From positions 372,001 through 436,000 of the forward strand of contig NZ_JBJFZU010000002.1 of the NCBI RefSeq assembly GCF_045032955.1: a stretch of 64,000 nucleotides of DNA. The letters run 5' to 3'. This DNA comes from Ornithinicoccus sp045032955 (lineage in GTDB: Bacteria > Actinomycetota > Actinomycetes > Actinomycetales > Dermatophilaceae). The translations under genes were made by a program, and so were the position numbers. This document shows positions 9,548 through 16,739 of this stretch, piece after piece (the first letter of the stretch is position 1; every line of letters starts with the position of its first letter). Below the pieces are notes generated by a model, which did no database searches, was not told the origin of the DNA, and saw only the letters and a list, made by a program, of their open reading frames with translations.

Positions 9548-9823
9548 ATGGCCGTTGGTGGTGAACTCGCAACTCTGCGAGACCTGCACAAGACGCTCGA
9601 CACCTCCGCTCAGGACATCGAGCGGGTGTCCGGTGACATCGACAAGTCGCTGAACAACACCGTCTGGACCGGTACCAACGCGGAGAAGTTCAAGGACGCC
9701 TGGGGCACCTTCAAGCCCACGCTGACGCCGAAGCTGGTGGACGCCCTCAATGAGGCGAAGGAGGACATCCGGACGCAGCACAACAACCTTGCTGCCGCGA
9801 CCGGTGAGTCCGAGCGCATCTGA
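9548..9823 (+). CDS. WXG100 family (ESAT-6-like) protein
   Basis: 91 residues, the usual WXG100 size, all helical by composition, with the turn motif Trp40-Thr41-Gly42 between two helices. The ATG at 9548 has GGAAGGGGAA upstream. WXG100 proteins are dimeric substrates of type VII secretion; the FtsK-like motor just upstream is the obvious exporter. The C-terminus (TGESERI) lacks the YxxxD/E export signal of mycobacterial substrates, as in many Firmicutes-type systems. A strong hairpin terminator follows and a separate promoter precedes, indicating an abundant monocistronic message. Confidence 0.92.
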   Translation: MAVGGELATLRDLHKTLDTSAQDIERVSGDIDKSLNNTVWTGTNAEKFKDAWGTFKPTLTPKLVDALNEAKEDIRTQHNNLAAATGESERI

Positions 9824-9844
9824 GGTCATCCGACCGTCTGCACC

Positions 9845-9881
9845 GAGGGCCGGGTCGCGCATCCTGCGCGGCCCGGCCCTC
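9845..9881 (+). terminator. Strong hairpin terminator after WXG100 gene
   Basis: Arms at 9845-9861 and 9865-9881 pair over 17 bp (one G-T wobble) around a TCC loop. No long T tract follows, which is common for GC-rich actinobacterial terminators. Confidence 0.75.
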
Positions 9882-9925
9882 TGCTGTCGTCTGCGTGTCT
9901 CTGCCGGATCCACTAGATCACCGCA

Positions 9926-9931
9926 TACAGT
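9926..9931 (+). promoter_or_regulatory. -10 element TACAGT, leaderless start
   Basis: TACAGT lies 6 nt before the GTG at 9938 and there is no Shine-Dalgarno, so transcription probably starts at or next to the start codon. Confidence 0.5.
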
Positions 9932-9937
9932 CCGATC

Positions 9938-11146
9938 GTGGATCCGATCCGTAACCCCTACGCCCCCGGCGCGGGCCAGCGCCCGCCCGAGCTCGCCGGC
10001 CGTGACGAGCAGCTGGACAGGTTCCGGGTGGTGCTGGAGCGCATCGCCCGGGGTCGCCCCGAGCGGTCCATGGTGCTGACCGGGCTGCGCGGGGTCGGCA
10101 AGACGGTGCTGCTCAACGCGCTGCGCTCGACCGCGGTCCGCTCCCGGTGGGGGACCGGCAAGTACGAGGCGCGTCCGGAGCAGGGGATGCGCCGTCCGAT
10201 GGCGGCGGCGCTGCACGTGGCGGTGCGGGAGCTGGGGCACCCGCGGGGTGAGGACCTGGACCACGTGCTCGGGGTGGTCAAGGCGTTCGCCCAGAAGGAC
10301 CAGCCAGGAGCGAAGCTCCGGGACCGTTGGAACCCGGGTATCGACGCCCCGGCCGTGTCCGGGCGGGCCGACTCCGGTGACATCGAGATCGACCTGGTCG
10401 AGCTGCTCTCCGACGTGGGCGGGCTGGCCGCCGACGTGGGCAAGGGGGTGGCGATCTTCATCGACGAGATGCAGGACCTGCAGCCCGACGACGTCTCGGC
10501 GCTGTGCGCGGCCTGCCACGAGCTGTCCCAGGCGGGGCTGCCGGTGATCGTCGTCGGGGCGGGCCTGCCGCACCTGCCGGCGGTGCTCTCCGCGAGCAAG
10601 TCCTACTCCGAGCGGCTCTTCCGCTACAGCCGGATCGATCGGCTCTCCCGGGAGGAAGCGGCCCGCGCGCTGCAGCTGCCGGCCGAGGACGAGGACGCCA
10701 CCTGGTCCGCGGAGGCGCTGGAGGTGATGTATGCCGCGACCGGCGGCTACCCCTACTTCATCCAGGCCTACGGCAAGGAAGTCTGGGACCTGGCCCCGAG
10801 CTCGCCGATCGGTGCCGAGGACGTCCGGGTCGCCGGGCCGGAGGCCGAGGCCGAGCTGGCGGTCGGGTTCTTCGGGTCGCGCTACGAGCGGGCCACCCCG
10901 GGTGAGCGGGAGTACCTGCGGGCGATGGCGGACATCGCCGCCGACCAGGTGGAGTCCGGTCAGGACGTCGACGAGATCGAGTCGGTGGCCACCGCCGACA
11001 TCGCCGCCCACCTCGACCGTAAGGCTCAGTCGCTGTCCCCGGCGCGGGACGCGCTGCTGAAGAAGGGCCTGATCTACTCGGGCGAACGGGGTCGGATCGC
11101 CTTCACCGTCCCGCACTTCGGACGGTACCTGCGCGCGCACACCTGA
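9938..11146 (+). CDS. AAA-type ATP-binding protein
   Basis: 402 residues from a GTG with a leaderless-type -10. Walker A (GLRGVGKT) near residue 50, Walker B with DEMQDL (IFIDEMQDL) in the middle, and a C-terminal region that reads as a winged helix, as in AAA_16/ORC-like ATPases. Such proteins couple ATP binding to protein or DNA remodelling; the partner here is unknown. It follows the WXG100 gene but is separated by a terminator, so a link with secretion is only positional. No membrane segment or signal peptide. Confidence 0.8.
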   Translation: MDPIRNPYAPGAGQRPPELAGRDEQLDRFRVVLERIARGRPERSMVLTGLRGVGKTVLLNALRSTAVRSRWGTGKYEARPEQGMRRPMAAALHVAVRELGHPRGEDLDHVLGVVKAFAQKDQPGAKLRDRWNPGIDAPAVSGRADSGDIEIDLVELLSDVGGLAADVGKGVAIFIDEMQDLQPDDVSALCAACHELSQAGLPVIVVGAGLPHLPAVLSASKSYSERLFRYSRIDRLSREEAARALQLPAEDEDATWSAEALEVMYAATGGYPYFIQAYGKEVWDLAPSSPIGAEDVRVAGPEAEAELAVGFFGSRYERATPGEREYLRAMADIAADQVESGQDVDEIESVATADIAAHLDRKAQSLSPARDALLKKGLIYSGERGRIAFTVPHFGRYLRAHT

Positions 11147-11265
11147 CCCGGTGCGCGGGGTGACGCGTGCGGTGCCCGGGGAATACGGTGCCGCCGACCG
11201 ACGTTGCCCACATTCCCCTGGCCCGTCGACGGCGCCGCCACCCCTGAACAAGGAGCCGCCGAGCC

Positions 11266-12753
11266 GTGAGCCTGATCGTCGACAACCTGGACCTCACCAT
11301 CGTCGTCGGCAGCCTGGTCCTGCTGGTGGCCGTCGCCGCGGTGCGCCTGTCCACCCGGCTCGGGCTGCCGACGCTGCTGATCTACCTGGGGCTGGGGCTG
11401 GTGCTCGGCGAGGCTGGTCTGGGGCTCCGGTTCGACGACGCGGAGCTCAGCCAGGCCATCGGCCTCTTCCTGCTGGCCATCATCCTGGCCGAGGGTGGGT
11501 TGACGACCCGGTGGTCCGTGATCCGTCCGGTGCTGGGGCAGTCCCTGGTGCTGGCCACCCTCGGGGTGCTGGTCAGCGTCGCGGTGACCTCGGGGATCAC
11601 CTTTCTGCTGCTGGACGTCGACCTCCGGACCGCACTGCTGCTGGGGGCGATCGTGTCCTCGACGGACGCGGCCGCCGTGTTCAGCGTGCTGCGTCGGCTG
11701 CCGGTCTCCCCGCGGCTGGGGGCCACCCTGGAGGCCGAGTCCGGTTTCAACGACGCGCCGGTGGTGATCCTGGTGGCGCTGCTCGTGGCCGACGGGTGGG
11801 ACCAGAACAACGTCGTCGTGACCGGGGGGCAGATCCTCTTCCAGCTCGTGGCCGGGGTGGCCGTGGGTCTGCTGGTCGCGTGGGTCGCCAGCCAGGCGCT
11901 GCGCCGGGTCGTGCTGCCGGCGGTGGGCCTCTACCCGATCGCCACGATCGCCATGACGCTGCTGGCCTACGGCACTGCCGGGCTGCTCGGCGCCTCCTCC
12001 TTCATGGCGGTCTATGTGGCGGCGGTGCGGCTGGGCAACGCTCGACTGCCGCACGCCGACGACACCAGGGGCTTCGCGGAGGCACTCGCCTGGCTCGCCC
12101 AGATCGGGCTGTTCGTCCTGCTGGGACTGCTGGCCAGCCCGGGGCGGCTGCTCGAGGCCGTGCTGCCGGCGCTCATCGTCGGTAGCGGCCTGCTGCTGGT
12201 GGCGCGCCCCCTCTCGGTGCTGGTGACGATGAGCCCGTTCCGGATGCCCTGGCGGTCCCAGGCCTTCCTCTCCTGGGCCGGGCTCCGGGGCGCCGTCCCG
12301 ATCGTCCTGGCCACCCTCCCGATCAGCGCGGGGCTGGAGTCGGCCACCGAGATCTTCGACATCGTGTTCGTGCTGGTCGTCGTCTTCACCCTGGTGCAGG
12401 CGCCTGCGCTGCCTTGGCTCGCGCGCCGTCTGAGGGTGGAGCACAGCGCGTCCGCGGACGGGGATCTCGGCAGCGGCGAGTCGGAGGCCGGCTTCCTGCG
12501 CTACCGGCTGCCGCAGGAGCTGGTCGCCCGTGCCACCATCTTCGAGCTCGGGTTGCCCCCCGCGGCCTCGGTCTCCATGGTGGTGCGCGACGGGACCACC
12601 TTCACGCCCTCCCAGCACAGCGTGCTCGAGCCTGGGGACCGTCTGGTCGTGCTCGCTCCCTCGGCCCAGCACCGGGCGGTCGAGCGCTGCCTGCAGGACC
12701 TGGCGGGGGGACTTGCCGAGGGGGAGCTGGTCACCCTGGACGGGCCGGGCTGA
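11266..12753 (+). CDS. Cation/proton antiporter (CPA1, CvrA/NhaP2-like) with TrkA-C domain
   Basis: 495 residues; GTG start with AAGGAG at 11250. About 12 membrane helices fill the first 390 residues, including GAIVSSTDAAAVFSVLRR and ESGFNDAPVVILVALL, typical of CPA1 exchangers (the ND pair is the ion site). The cytoplasmic tail (about 405-495) has the shape of a TrkA-C/RCK-C ligand domain, as in the potassium/proton antiporter CvrA (NhaP2). Likely role: K+ or Na+ extrusion in exchange for H+ at the cytoplasmic membrane. Ion specificity cannot be read from the sequence. Confidence 0.88.
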   Translation: MSLIVDNLDLTIVVGSLVLLVAVAAVRLSTRLGLPTLLIYLGLGLVLGEAGLGLRFDDAELSQAIGLFLLAIILAEGGLTTRWSVIRPVLGQSLVLATLGVLVSVAVTSGITFLLLDVDLRTALLLGAIVSSTDAAAVFSVLRRLPVSPRLGATLEAESGFNDAPVVILVALLVADGWDQNNVVVTGGQILFQLVAGVAVGLLVAWVASQALRRVVLPAVGLYPIATIAMTLLAYGTAGLLGASSFMAVYVAAVRLGNARLPHADDTRGFAEALAWLAQIGLFVLLGLLASPGRLLEAVLPALIVGSGLLLVARPLSVLVTMSPFRMPWRSQAFLSWAGLRGAVPIVLATLPISAGLESATEIFDIVFVLVVVFTLVQAPALPWLARRLRVEHSASADGDLGSGESEAGFLRYRLPQELVARATIFELGLPPAASVSMVVRDGTTFTPSQHSVLEPGDRLVVLAPSAQHRAVERCLQDLAGGLAEGELVTLDGPG

Positions 12754-12762
12754 CCGCCGGGC

Positions 12763-13221
12763 TCAGAGCTCCTGGATGTAGCAGAGCATGCGTTCATCGG
12801 TGCCGGGCTCATGGTTCCGGAACCCGTGCGACTCGTAGAACCGGCGTGCGTCGAGGTCGTCCTCGTCCACGTTGATGTGGATCTCGCCGCAGCCTCGGAC
12901 GCCGAGCGCGTCGAACATCGCCCGGACCAGCTCGGTGCCGTGCCCGCGGTCCCGCACGGCAGGCGCGACGTAGAGCTCGTCGAGGACGGCCGACGGGCCG
13001 TCGTGGTAGGCGGTGGGACGCAGCGTGATCAGCGCGAAGCCCAGGGGCGAGTCCGGGTCGCCGGAGACCAGGACGACGACGTCCTCGCGGTCGAGCATCG
13101 CCGCCAGGCGGCGTTCCAGCACGTCCAGGGGAGGCGTCCACGTATCGAACTCGGTGTTGAACGCCTCGAGCATGGTCGCGACCATGCCCGCGTGAGCCCG
13201 TACTGCCCGGAAGACGGCCAT
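12763..13221 (-). CDS. GNAT N-acetyltransferase
   Basis: 152 residues. The acetyl-CoA binding motif A is clear (LDELYVAPAVRDRGHGTELV, with the R-x-x-G-x-G loop), followed by VDEDDLDARRFYESHGF, the usual motif B. The acceptor substrate is unknown. It converges on the antiporter gene with only 9 bp between the stop codons. Confidence 0.85.
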   Translation of the reverse strand: MAVFRAVRAHAGMVATMLEAFNTEFDTWTPPLDVLERRLAAMLDREDVVVLVSGDPDSPLGFALITLRPTAYHDGPSAVLDELYVAPAVRDRGHGTELVRAMFDALGVRGCGEIHINVDEDDLDARRFYESHGFRNHEPGTDERMLCYIQEL

Positions 13222-13430
13222 CCGCCGATCCTGCCATCATCGATGACTGCGAGGGGCCGGGAGGGTCTGTCCCCGCAGCACGAGGTGCAGACGCGAGGTG
13301 GACGTCGTGTCGTTCCAGGCATACCGGGACAGGGCCGAGAAGAGAGCGGTCGGACGGCATCGCCGCCCGGTGGCGGTTCTGAGCCGACCAGGCTCGCGGT
13401 CCCGGTTCCGGCGCCGGTATGCGCAGGGGC

Positions 13431-13982
13431 TCAGCCGCGGAGGAACTCGTGCTCGAGGATGCCCATGATGACGTCGTCGAACCACGTGTCGCCCATCCGG
13501 CAGCTGTCCCGCTCGCGGCCCTCCTCGACGAACCCGCACCGCCGGTACATCGTCATCGCCTCCTCGTTGAACGCGAGCACCCGTAGCTGGACGCGGTGCA
13601 GCCCGAGGGTGCCGAAGGCATACCGCAGCGCCAGCCGGGTGGCCTCGCTGCCCAGTCCTCGTCCCAGCAGCCGCGGGTGCAGCAGCCCGATGGAGAAGGA
13701 CGCCTTGACGTCGACCTCCCGGAACGAGTGCAGGCGGACCACCCCGACGAGTCTCCCGTCCGCCTCGATCATCCACTCGACCCGGGAGGGGTCCGAGCCC
13801 GCGGCGACCGCGGCGGCATACCAGGTGTCCGCCTCCGCCCCGCTCATCGGACCGGACCCGCGCAGCGAGGCGAAGCCGCGTTCGATCTCGGCGTGGAAGC
13901 CGTGGCGCCGGCGTTCGTCACGGTCGGTGGGGCGGACGGGGCGCAGGGTCACCCGGTCGCCGGTCAGGGTCGGGACGGTCAC
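13431..13982 (-). CDS. RimJ/RimL-type GNAT N-acetyltransferase
   Basis: 183 residues, beginning LTGDRVTLRPVRPTD as is typical of the RimJ/RimL subfamily, with HPRLLGRGLGSEATRLALRYAF (acetyl-CoA loop) and AFNEEAMTMYRRCGFVEEG. Members acetylate ribosomal protein N-termini, antibiotics or small amines; the target is not evident. Transcribed divergently from the membrane/GntR operon, so it shares the 111-bp regulatory gap. The 209 bp between this gene and the next GNAT show nothing beyond one GGCATACC octamer. Confidence 0.85.
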   Translation of the reverse strand: MTVPTLTGDRVTLRPVRPTDRDERRRHGFHAEIERGFASLRGSGPMSGAEADTWYAAAVAAGSDPSRVEWMIEADGRLVGVVRLHSFREVDVKASFSIGLLHPRLLGRGLGSEATRLALRYAFGTLGLHRVQLRVLAFNEEAMTMYRRCGFVEEGRERDSCRMGDTWFDDVIMGILEHEFLRG

Positions 13983-14034
13983 CGGCTCATCGTGTCATCG
14001 GGCCAGACCGGACGCGCCGGAACCCCTCCGTAGA

Positions 14035-14048
14035 TTGTGTTGACACAA
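14035..14048. promoter_or_regulatory. Operator 1, palindrome over the -35 box
   Basis: TTGTGT-TG-ACACAA, perfect 6-bp arms, overlapping the -35 hexamer of the downstream operon. With the second palindrome at 14066-14083 it is the likely binding site of the GntR regulator encoded in the operon. Confidence 0.6.
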
Positions 14049-14068
14049 AGTGCGGGTCGGCCTATCTT
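14040..14068 (+). promoter_or_regulatory. Promoter of membrane protein/GntR operon
   Basis: TTGACA (14040-14045), 17-bp spacer, TATCTT (14063-14068): close to the sigma-70 consensus and therefore probably strong unless repressed. Confidence 0.75.
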
Positions 14069-14083
14069 TGTGGCAACACAAAG
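14066..14083. promoter_or_regulatory. Operator 2, palindrome over the transcription start
   Basis: CTTTGTG-GCAA-CACAAAG, perfect 7-bp arms, running from the -10 box into the Shine-Dalgarno. It shares the core TTGTG/CACAA with operator 1, so the same protein probably binds both. Confidence 0.6.
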
Positions 14084-14093
14084 GAGGCCCACC

Positions 14094-15026
14094 ATGTTGC
14101 TCGACGCCATCGTTCTCACCCTGGTCGGGGCGGTCGCCGCTCTGCTGCCGTTCAGTGCGGCATACCGCTCCCACCTCACCCGTCGGCTCGCCCGGCAGGC
14201 CGGGACCACGGTCCCCGCCGACCAGGTCGATGCCCTGGAGGCACGGATGGCGCGCCGTGCGTGGGGCGTCGGTGGGGGTGTCGCCCTGGCCGGGCTGCTC
14301 CTGCTCGGGTGGGCACTGCTGGGTCCCGGGCGCGGCGAGGACTCCACCGGCAGCTACCTCGTGCTGTCGGCGATGTTCGTCTTCGGCGCAGGCGGTCTTG
14401 CCGTGGTCGAGATCTTGCGTCCCGGGCCGCCGGTCGACGGGCCGCGGACGGCGAGGGCGACCTCCCCGAGTTTGGCGGACTACCTGCCGCCGCTCGTGCG
14501 CGTCCTCGTCCCGCTCTTCATCGCGCTCGGCCTGGTGGTGCTGCTCACCGCGCTCGCCCTGTCCTGGTCGCCGTGGTTCGACGCCGACACCATCTGGCGC
14601 AGCCCCCTTCCGCTCCTGGCTGCCGCGATCCCGGTCCTGTCGCTGCTGTCGGTGCTGGCGGTCCGTGCCGTGCTGGCGGCACCGCAACCGGCCCGGGGCG
14701 AGGTCGACCTCTTCTGGCAGGACCTGGTGCGGGCCAGCACCCTGTCGTCGGTGGTCTTCCCGCCCGCGCTGGTCGCCGTCTTCGCGCTGATCGTGTGCGG
14801 GTCCGTGCTCGACGACGCCGCCTCGGTCGCCGCCCAGGCTCAGGGGCAGGTCGGGCCCGGCTGGAGTCTGTGGCTGCTCATCGCCGGGTATGTCGTGCCG
14901 CCCCTGCTGGCGTTCGGTGCCCTGGCAGCGACGCTGCGCTGGGGTGGCAACGAGATGCAGCACACCCGGTCCCGGCTCTGGGGCGGACGGATGGTCGGGA
15001 CCGCCGCCCGCGCGGGGCGCGCCTGA
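14094..15026 (+). CDS. Integral membrane protein co-transcribed with a GntR regulator
   Basis: 310 residues from the ATG at 14094, chosen because AAGGAGG (14081-14087) precedes it by 6 nt. Seven or so hydrophobic segments and no soluble domain. It overlaps the GntR gene by one base (TGATG). In YtrA-type operons the GntR gene accompanies ABC transporter or membrane genes that respond to wall-active compounds; no ABC ATPase is present here. Family not recognised. Confidence 0.8.
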   Translation: MLLDAIVLTLVGAVAALLPFSAAYRSHLTRRLARQAGTTVPADQVDALEARMARRAWGVGGGVALAGLLLLGWALLGPGRGEDSTGSYLVLSAMFVFGAGGLAVVEILRPGPPVDGPRTARATSPSLADYLPPLVRVLVPLFIALGLVVLLTALALSWSPWFDADTIWRSPLPLLAAAIPVLSLLSVLAVRAVLAAPQPARGEVDLFWQDLVRASTLSSVVFPPALVAVFALIVCGSVLDDAASVAAQAQGQVGPGWSLWLLIAGYVVPPLLAFGALAATLRWGGNEMQHTRSRLWGGRMVGTAARAGRA

Positions 15027-15397
15027 TGCTCCGGGTCGATCCGTCCGCGGACGAGCCGCCCTTCGCCCAGCTCCGCGACCAGGTCACCGCTCAGGTCGCC
15101 GAGGGGTCGCTGGCCCCGGGTGAGCGGCTGCCCACGGTCCGTCGACTGGCCGGTGACCTCGGCATCGCCCCCAACACGGTCGCGCGCGCCTACCGTGAGC
15201 TGGAGGCGGCCGGGGTGCTCGTCGGTCGGGGCCGGGCGGGCACCTACGTCGCCGATGCGGCCAGGGTCGGGGCCGCACCGACGACCGGTAGGGCTGCCGC
15301 ACAGAGTGCTGCCGCCACGTATGCCCGGACCGTGCGGGAGCTGGGGCTGCCGCCGCACGAAGCGCTGATGCTGGTGCGGCAGGCGCTGCGGGCCTGA
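15026..15397 (+). CDS. GntR family regulator, YtrA subfamily
   Basis: 123 residues: an N-terminal winged helix (PFAQLRDQVTAQVAEG, then LPTVRRLAGDLGIAPNTVARAYRELEAAG) and a short helical tail of about 45 residues, which is the YtrA layout with no large effector domain. It probably represses its own operon by binding the two TTGTG/CACAA palindromes at 14035-14083. ATG shares a base with the stop of the preceding gene. The inducing signal is unknown. Confidence 0.88.
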   Translation: MLRVDPSADEPPFAQLRDQVTAQVAEGSLAPGERLPTVRRLAGDLGIAPNTVARAYRELEAAGVLVGRGRAGTYVADAARVGAAPTTGRAAAQSAAATYARTVRELGLPPHEALMLVRQALRA

Positions 15398-15448
15398 GGG
15401 CATACCGGCGAGGGGTGACGGAGGGGGAGGCGGTGTCCCGGTGGGGGC

Positions 15449-15486
15449 ATAACGCTCGCCCGGTGGTTGCACAACGCTCGCCCGGT
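15449..15486. repeat. Two 22-bp-period direct repeats
   Basis: AACGCTCGCCCGGT occurs at 15451-15464 and 15473-15486, each preceded by a purine/CA context. On the minus strand the units begin ACCGGGCG, like the 32-bp dimer repeats at 29884 and 49377. Confidence 0.55.
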
Positions 15487-15526
15487 CGGTGAAGAGAGGG
15501 GGAGCCGTCTCCCAGCCCGGGCATGC

Positions 15527-15560
15527 AAGAAGCCCCACGCCCGAAGGCGTGGGGCTTCTT
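15527..15560. terminator. Bidirectional terminator between GntR operon and cold-shock gene
   Basis: Perfect 15-bp stem (15527-15541 with 15546-15560) and a 4-nt loop (CGAA on plus, TTCG on minus). The arms begin with AAGAAG and end in CTTCTT, so it can serve both converging transcripts. Confidence 0.85.
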
Positions 15561-15578
15561 GTAGGTGTGTGGGTCAGC

Positions 15579-15782
15579 TCAGAGGGGCCGGACCTTCTCC
15601 GCCTGCGGGCCCTTGGGGCCCTGCGTCACGTCGAACTCCACCTTCTGCGCCTCCGCGAGCTCACGGTAACCCGAGCTCTCGATGGCAGAGTAGTGAACGA
15701 AGACGTCAGCGCCGCCGCCGTCCTGCTCGATGAAACCGAAACCCTTTTCGGCGTTGAACCACTTCACGGTGCCAGTAGCCAC
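15579..15782 (-). CDS. cspA: Cold-shock domain protein
   Basis: 67 residues from a GTG at 15782, which gives the conserved start VATGTVKWFNAEKGFGFI; GAGG lies 8 nt upstream. RNP1 (KGFGFI) and RNP2 (VFVHYSAI) are intact. It is an OB-fold RNA chaperone of the usual length. Upstream, about 150 nt without a gene precede it, enough for the long structured 5' leader usual in cold-shock genes; I could not identify the promoter with certainty. It ends at the perfect hairpin at 15527-15560. Confidence 0.95.
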   Translation of the reverse strand: MATGTVKWFNAEKGFGFIEQDGGGADVFVHYSAIESSGYRELAEAQKVEFDVTQGPKGPQAEKVRPL

Positions 15783-15959
15783 TGGTGTTGCCTCAATCTT
15801 TATCGCTGTCGGGACCCACGTCTGCGGTGCCTCCGGACTACCGAAGATGTGCTCAGGATGACGCTTCCGGGCTACCGGGGTGCGCAATCTCGAAGGACAC
15901 TGGTACGGCTAGTCAATGCCACGCTAGCACGGGTTCGCCCTTGCGGCCCAGCCATGGCG

Positions 15960-15986
15960 GAGGGGACCGGCGGAGCCGGTCCCCTC
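15960..15986 (-). terminator. Terminator of acidic lipoprotein gene
   Basis: Perfect 12-bp stem (15960-15971 with 15975-15986) and a 3-nt loop, about 20 bp past the stop codon of the minus-strand lipoprotein gene. Confidence 0.75.
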
Positions 15987-16006
15987 GTCACCCCGAACGG
16001 GGTCGG

Positions 16007-16552
16007 TCAGCCCTCGCAGGCCGCCATGAACTCGTCCTGCGCGGCGGCCGAGTCCTCGACGTCGACCGACGGGATCTCGATGGACTCCTCCAGCCGGGTG
16101 TCGTCCTCGATGACCGCGTCGTTGACCTCCTGGAACGGGGCGTTGATCCGCTCCAGGAGGGCGGACTGGTCGCCCTCGGCGGAGTCCACCAGGTCGGAGA
16201 TGCGACCGGAGAGCAGCGTCACCTCGGAGAAGGACACGGGGTCCAGGTCGTCACCGGTGCCCAGCAGGTCGCGCTGGGTGTCGGCGCGCTCGGCCAGCGG
16301 GGTGCCCTGGCCGGCGAAGAACTCGTCGCAGACCGGGTCGCCCATGGACTCCCCGCCCATGGCGCCCTCGGACTCGGTCGCCGCGTCGCCCATGTCCTCG
16401 GACTCCATCGCGTCGTCGGACTCCATGTCCTCCTCGGCGCCGGTCTCCTCGGAGACGTTGCTGCCGGTGTCGTCGGTGCTCTCGTCGTCGCTGCAGGCCC
16501 CCAGGACCGTCACGGCGGTCAGTGCGGTCAGGATCGTCAGTGCGCGTCGCAT
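16007..16552 (-). CDS. Acidic, Met-rich lipoprotein of unknown function
   Basis: 181 residues. Type II signal peptide with lipobox VLGAC (Cys20), then an acidic linker (about 21-75) that repeats MES/DM/GAM/SMGD units and is rich in Met, Asp, Glu and Ser, then a helical domain with two cysteines (VCDEFF, AACEG). GAGGAG lies 5 nt before the ATG. It is anchored outside the membrane. The methionine-plus-acid pattern could bind a soft metal, but nothing nearby supports this. Family not recognised. Confidence 0.8.
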   Translation of the reverse strand: MRRALTILTALTAVTVLGACSDDESTDDTGSNVSEETGAEEDMESDDAMESEDMGDAATESEGAMGGESMGDPVCDEFFAGQGTPLAERADTQRDLLGTGDDLDPVSFSEVTLLSGRISDLVDSAEGDQSALLERINAPFQEVNDAVIEDDTRLEESIEIPSVDVEDSAAAQDEFMAACEG

Positions 16553-16739
16553 ATGTGCTCCTCTATCTCACGGATAGCCCCGTTCGGGGCAGAAATGTCG
16601 CCCGCGCGGTCGTCGGCACGCACATCACCAGGTGACGGCGGTGGCCGCGGCAGGGCAACTGCCTAGTTTGGCACGCCCCTGGACGCCCAGCAGCCTCGTC
16701 CGCCCCCTCAGCCCCTGACTGTGACGAGTCTCATGCTCC

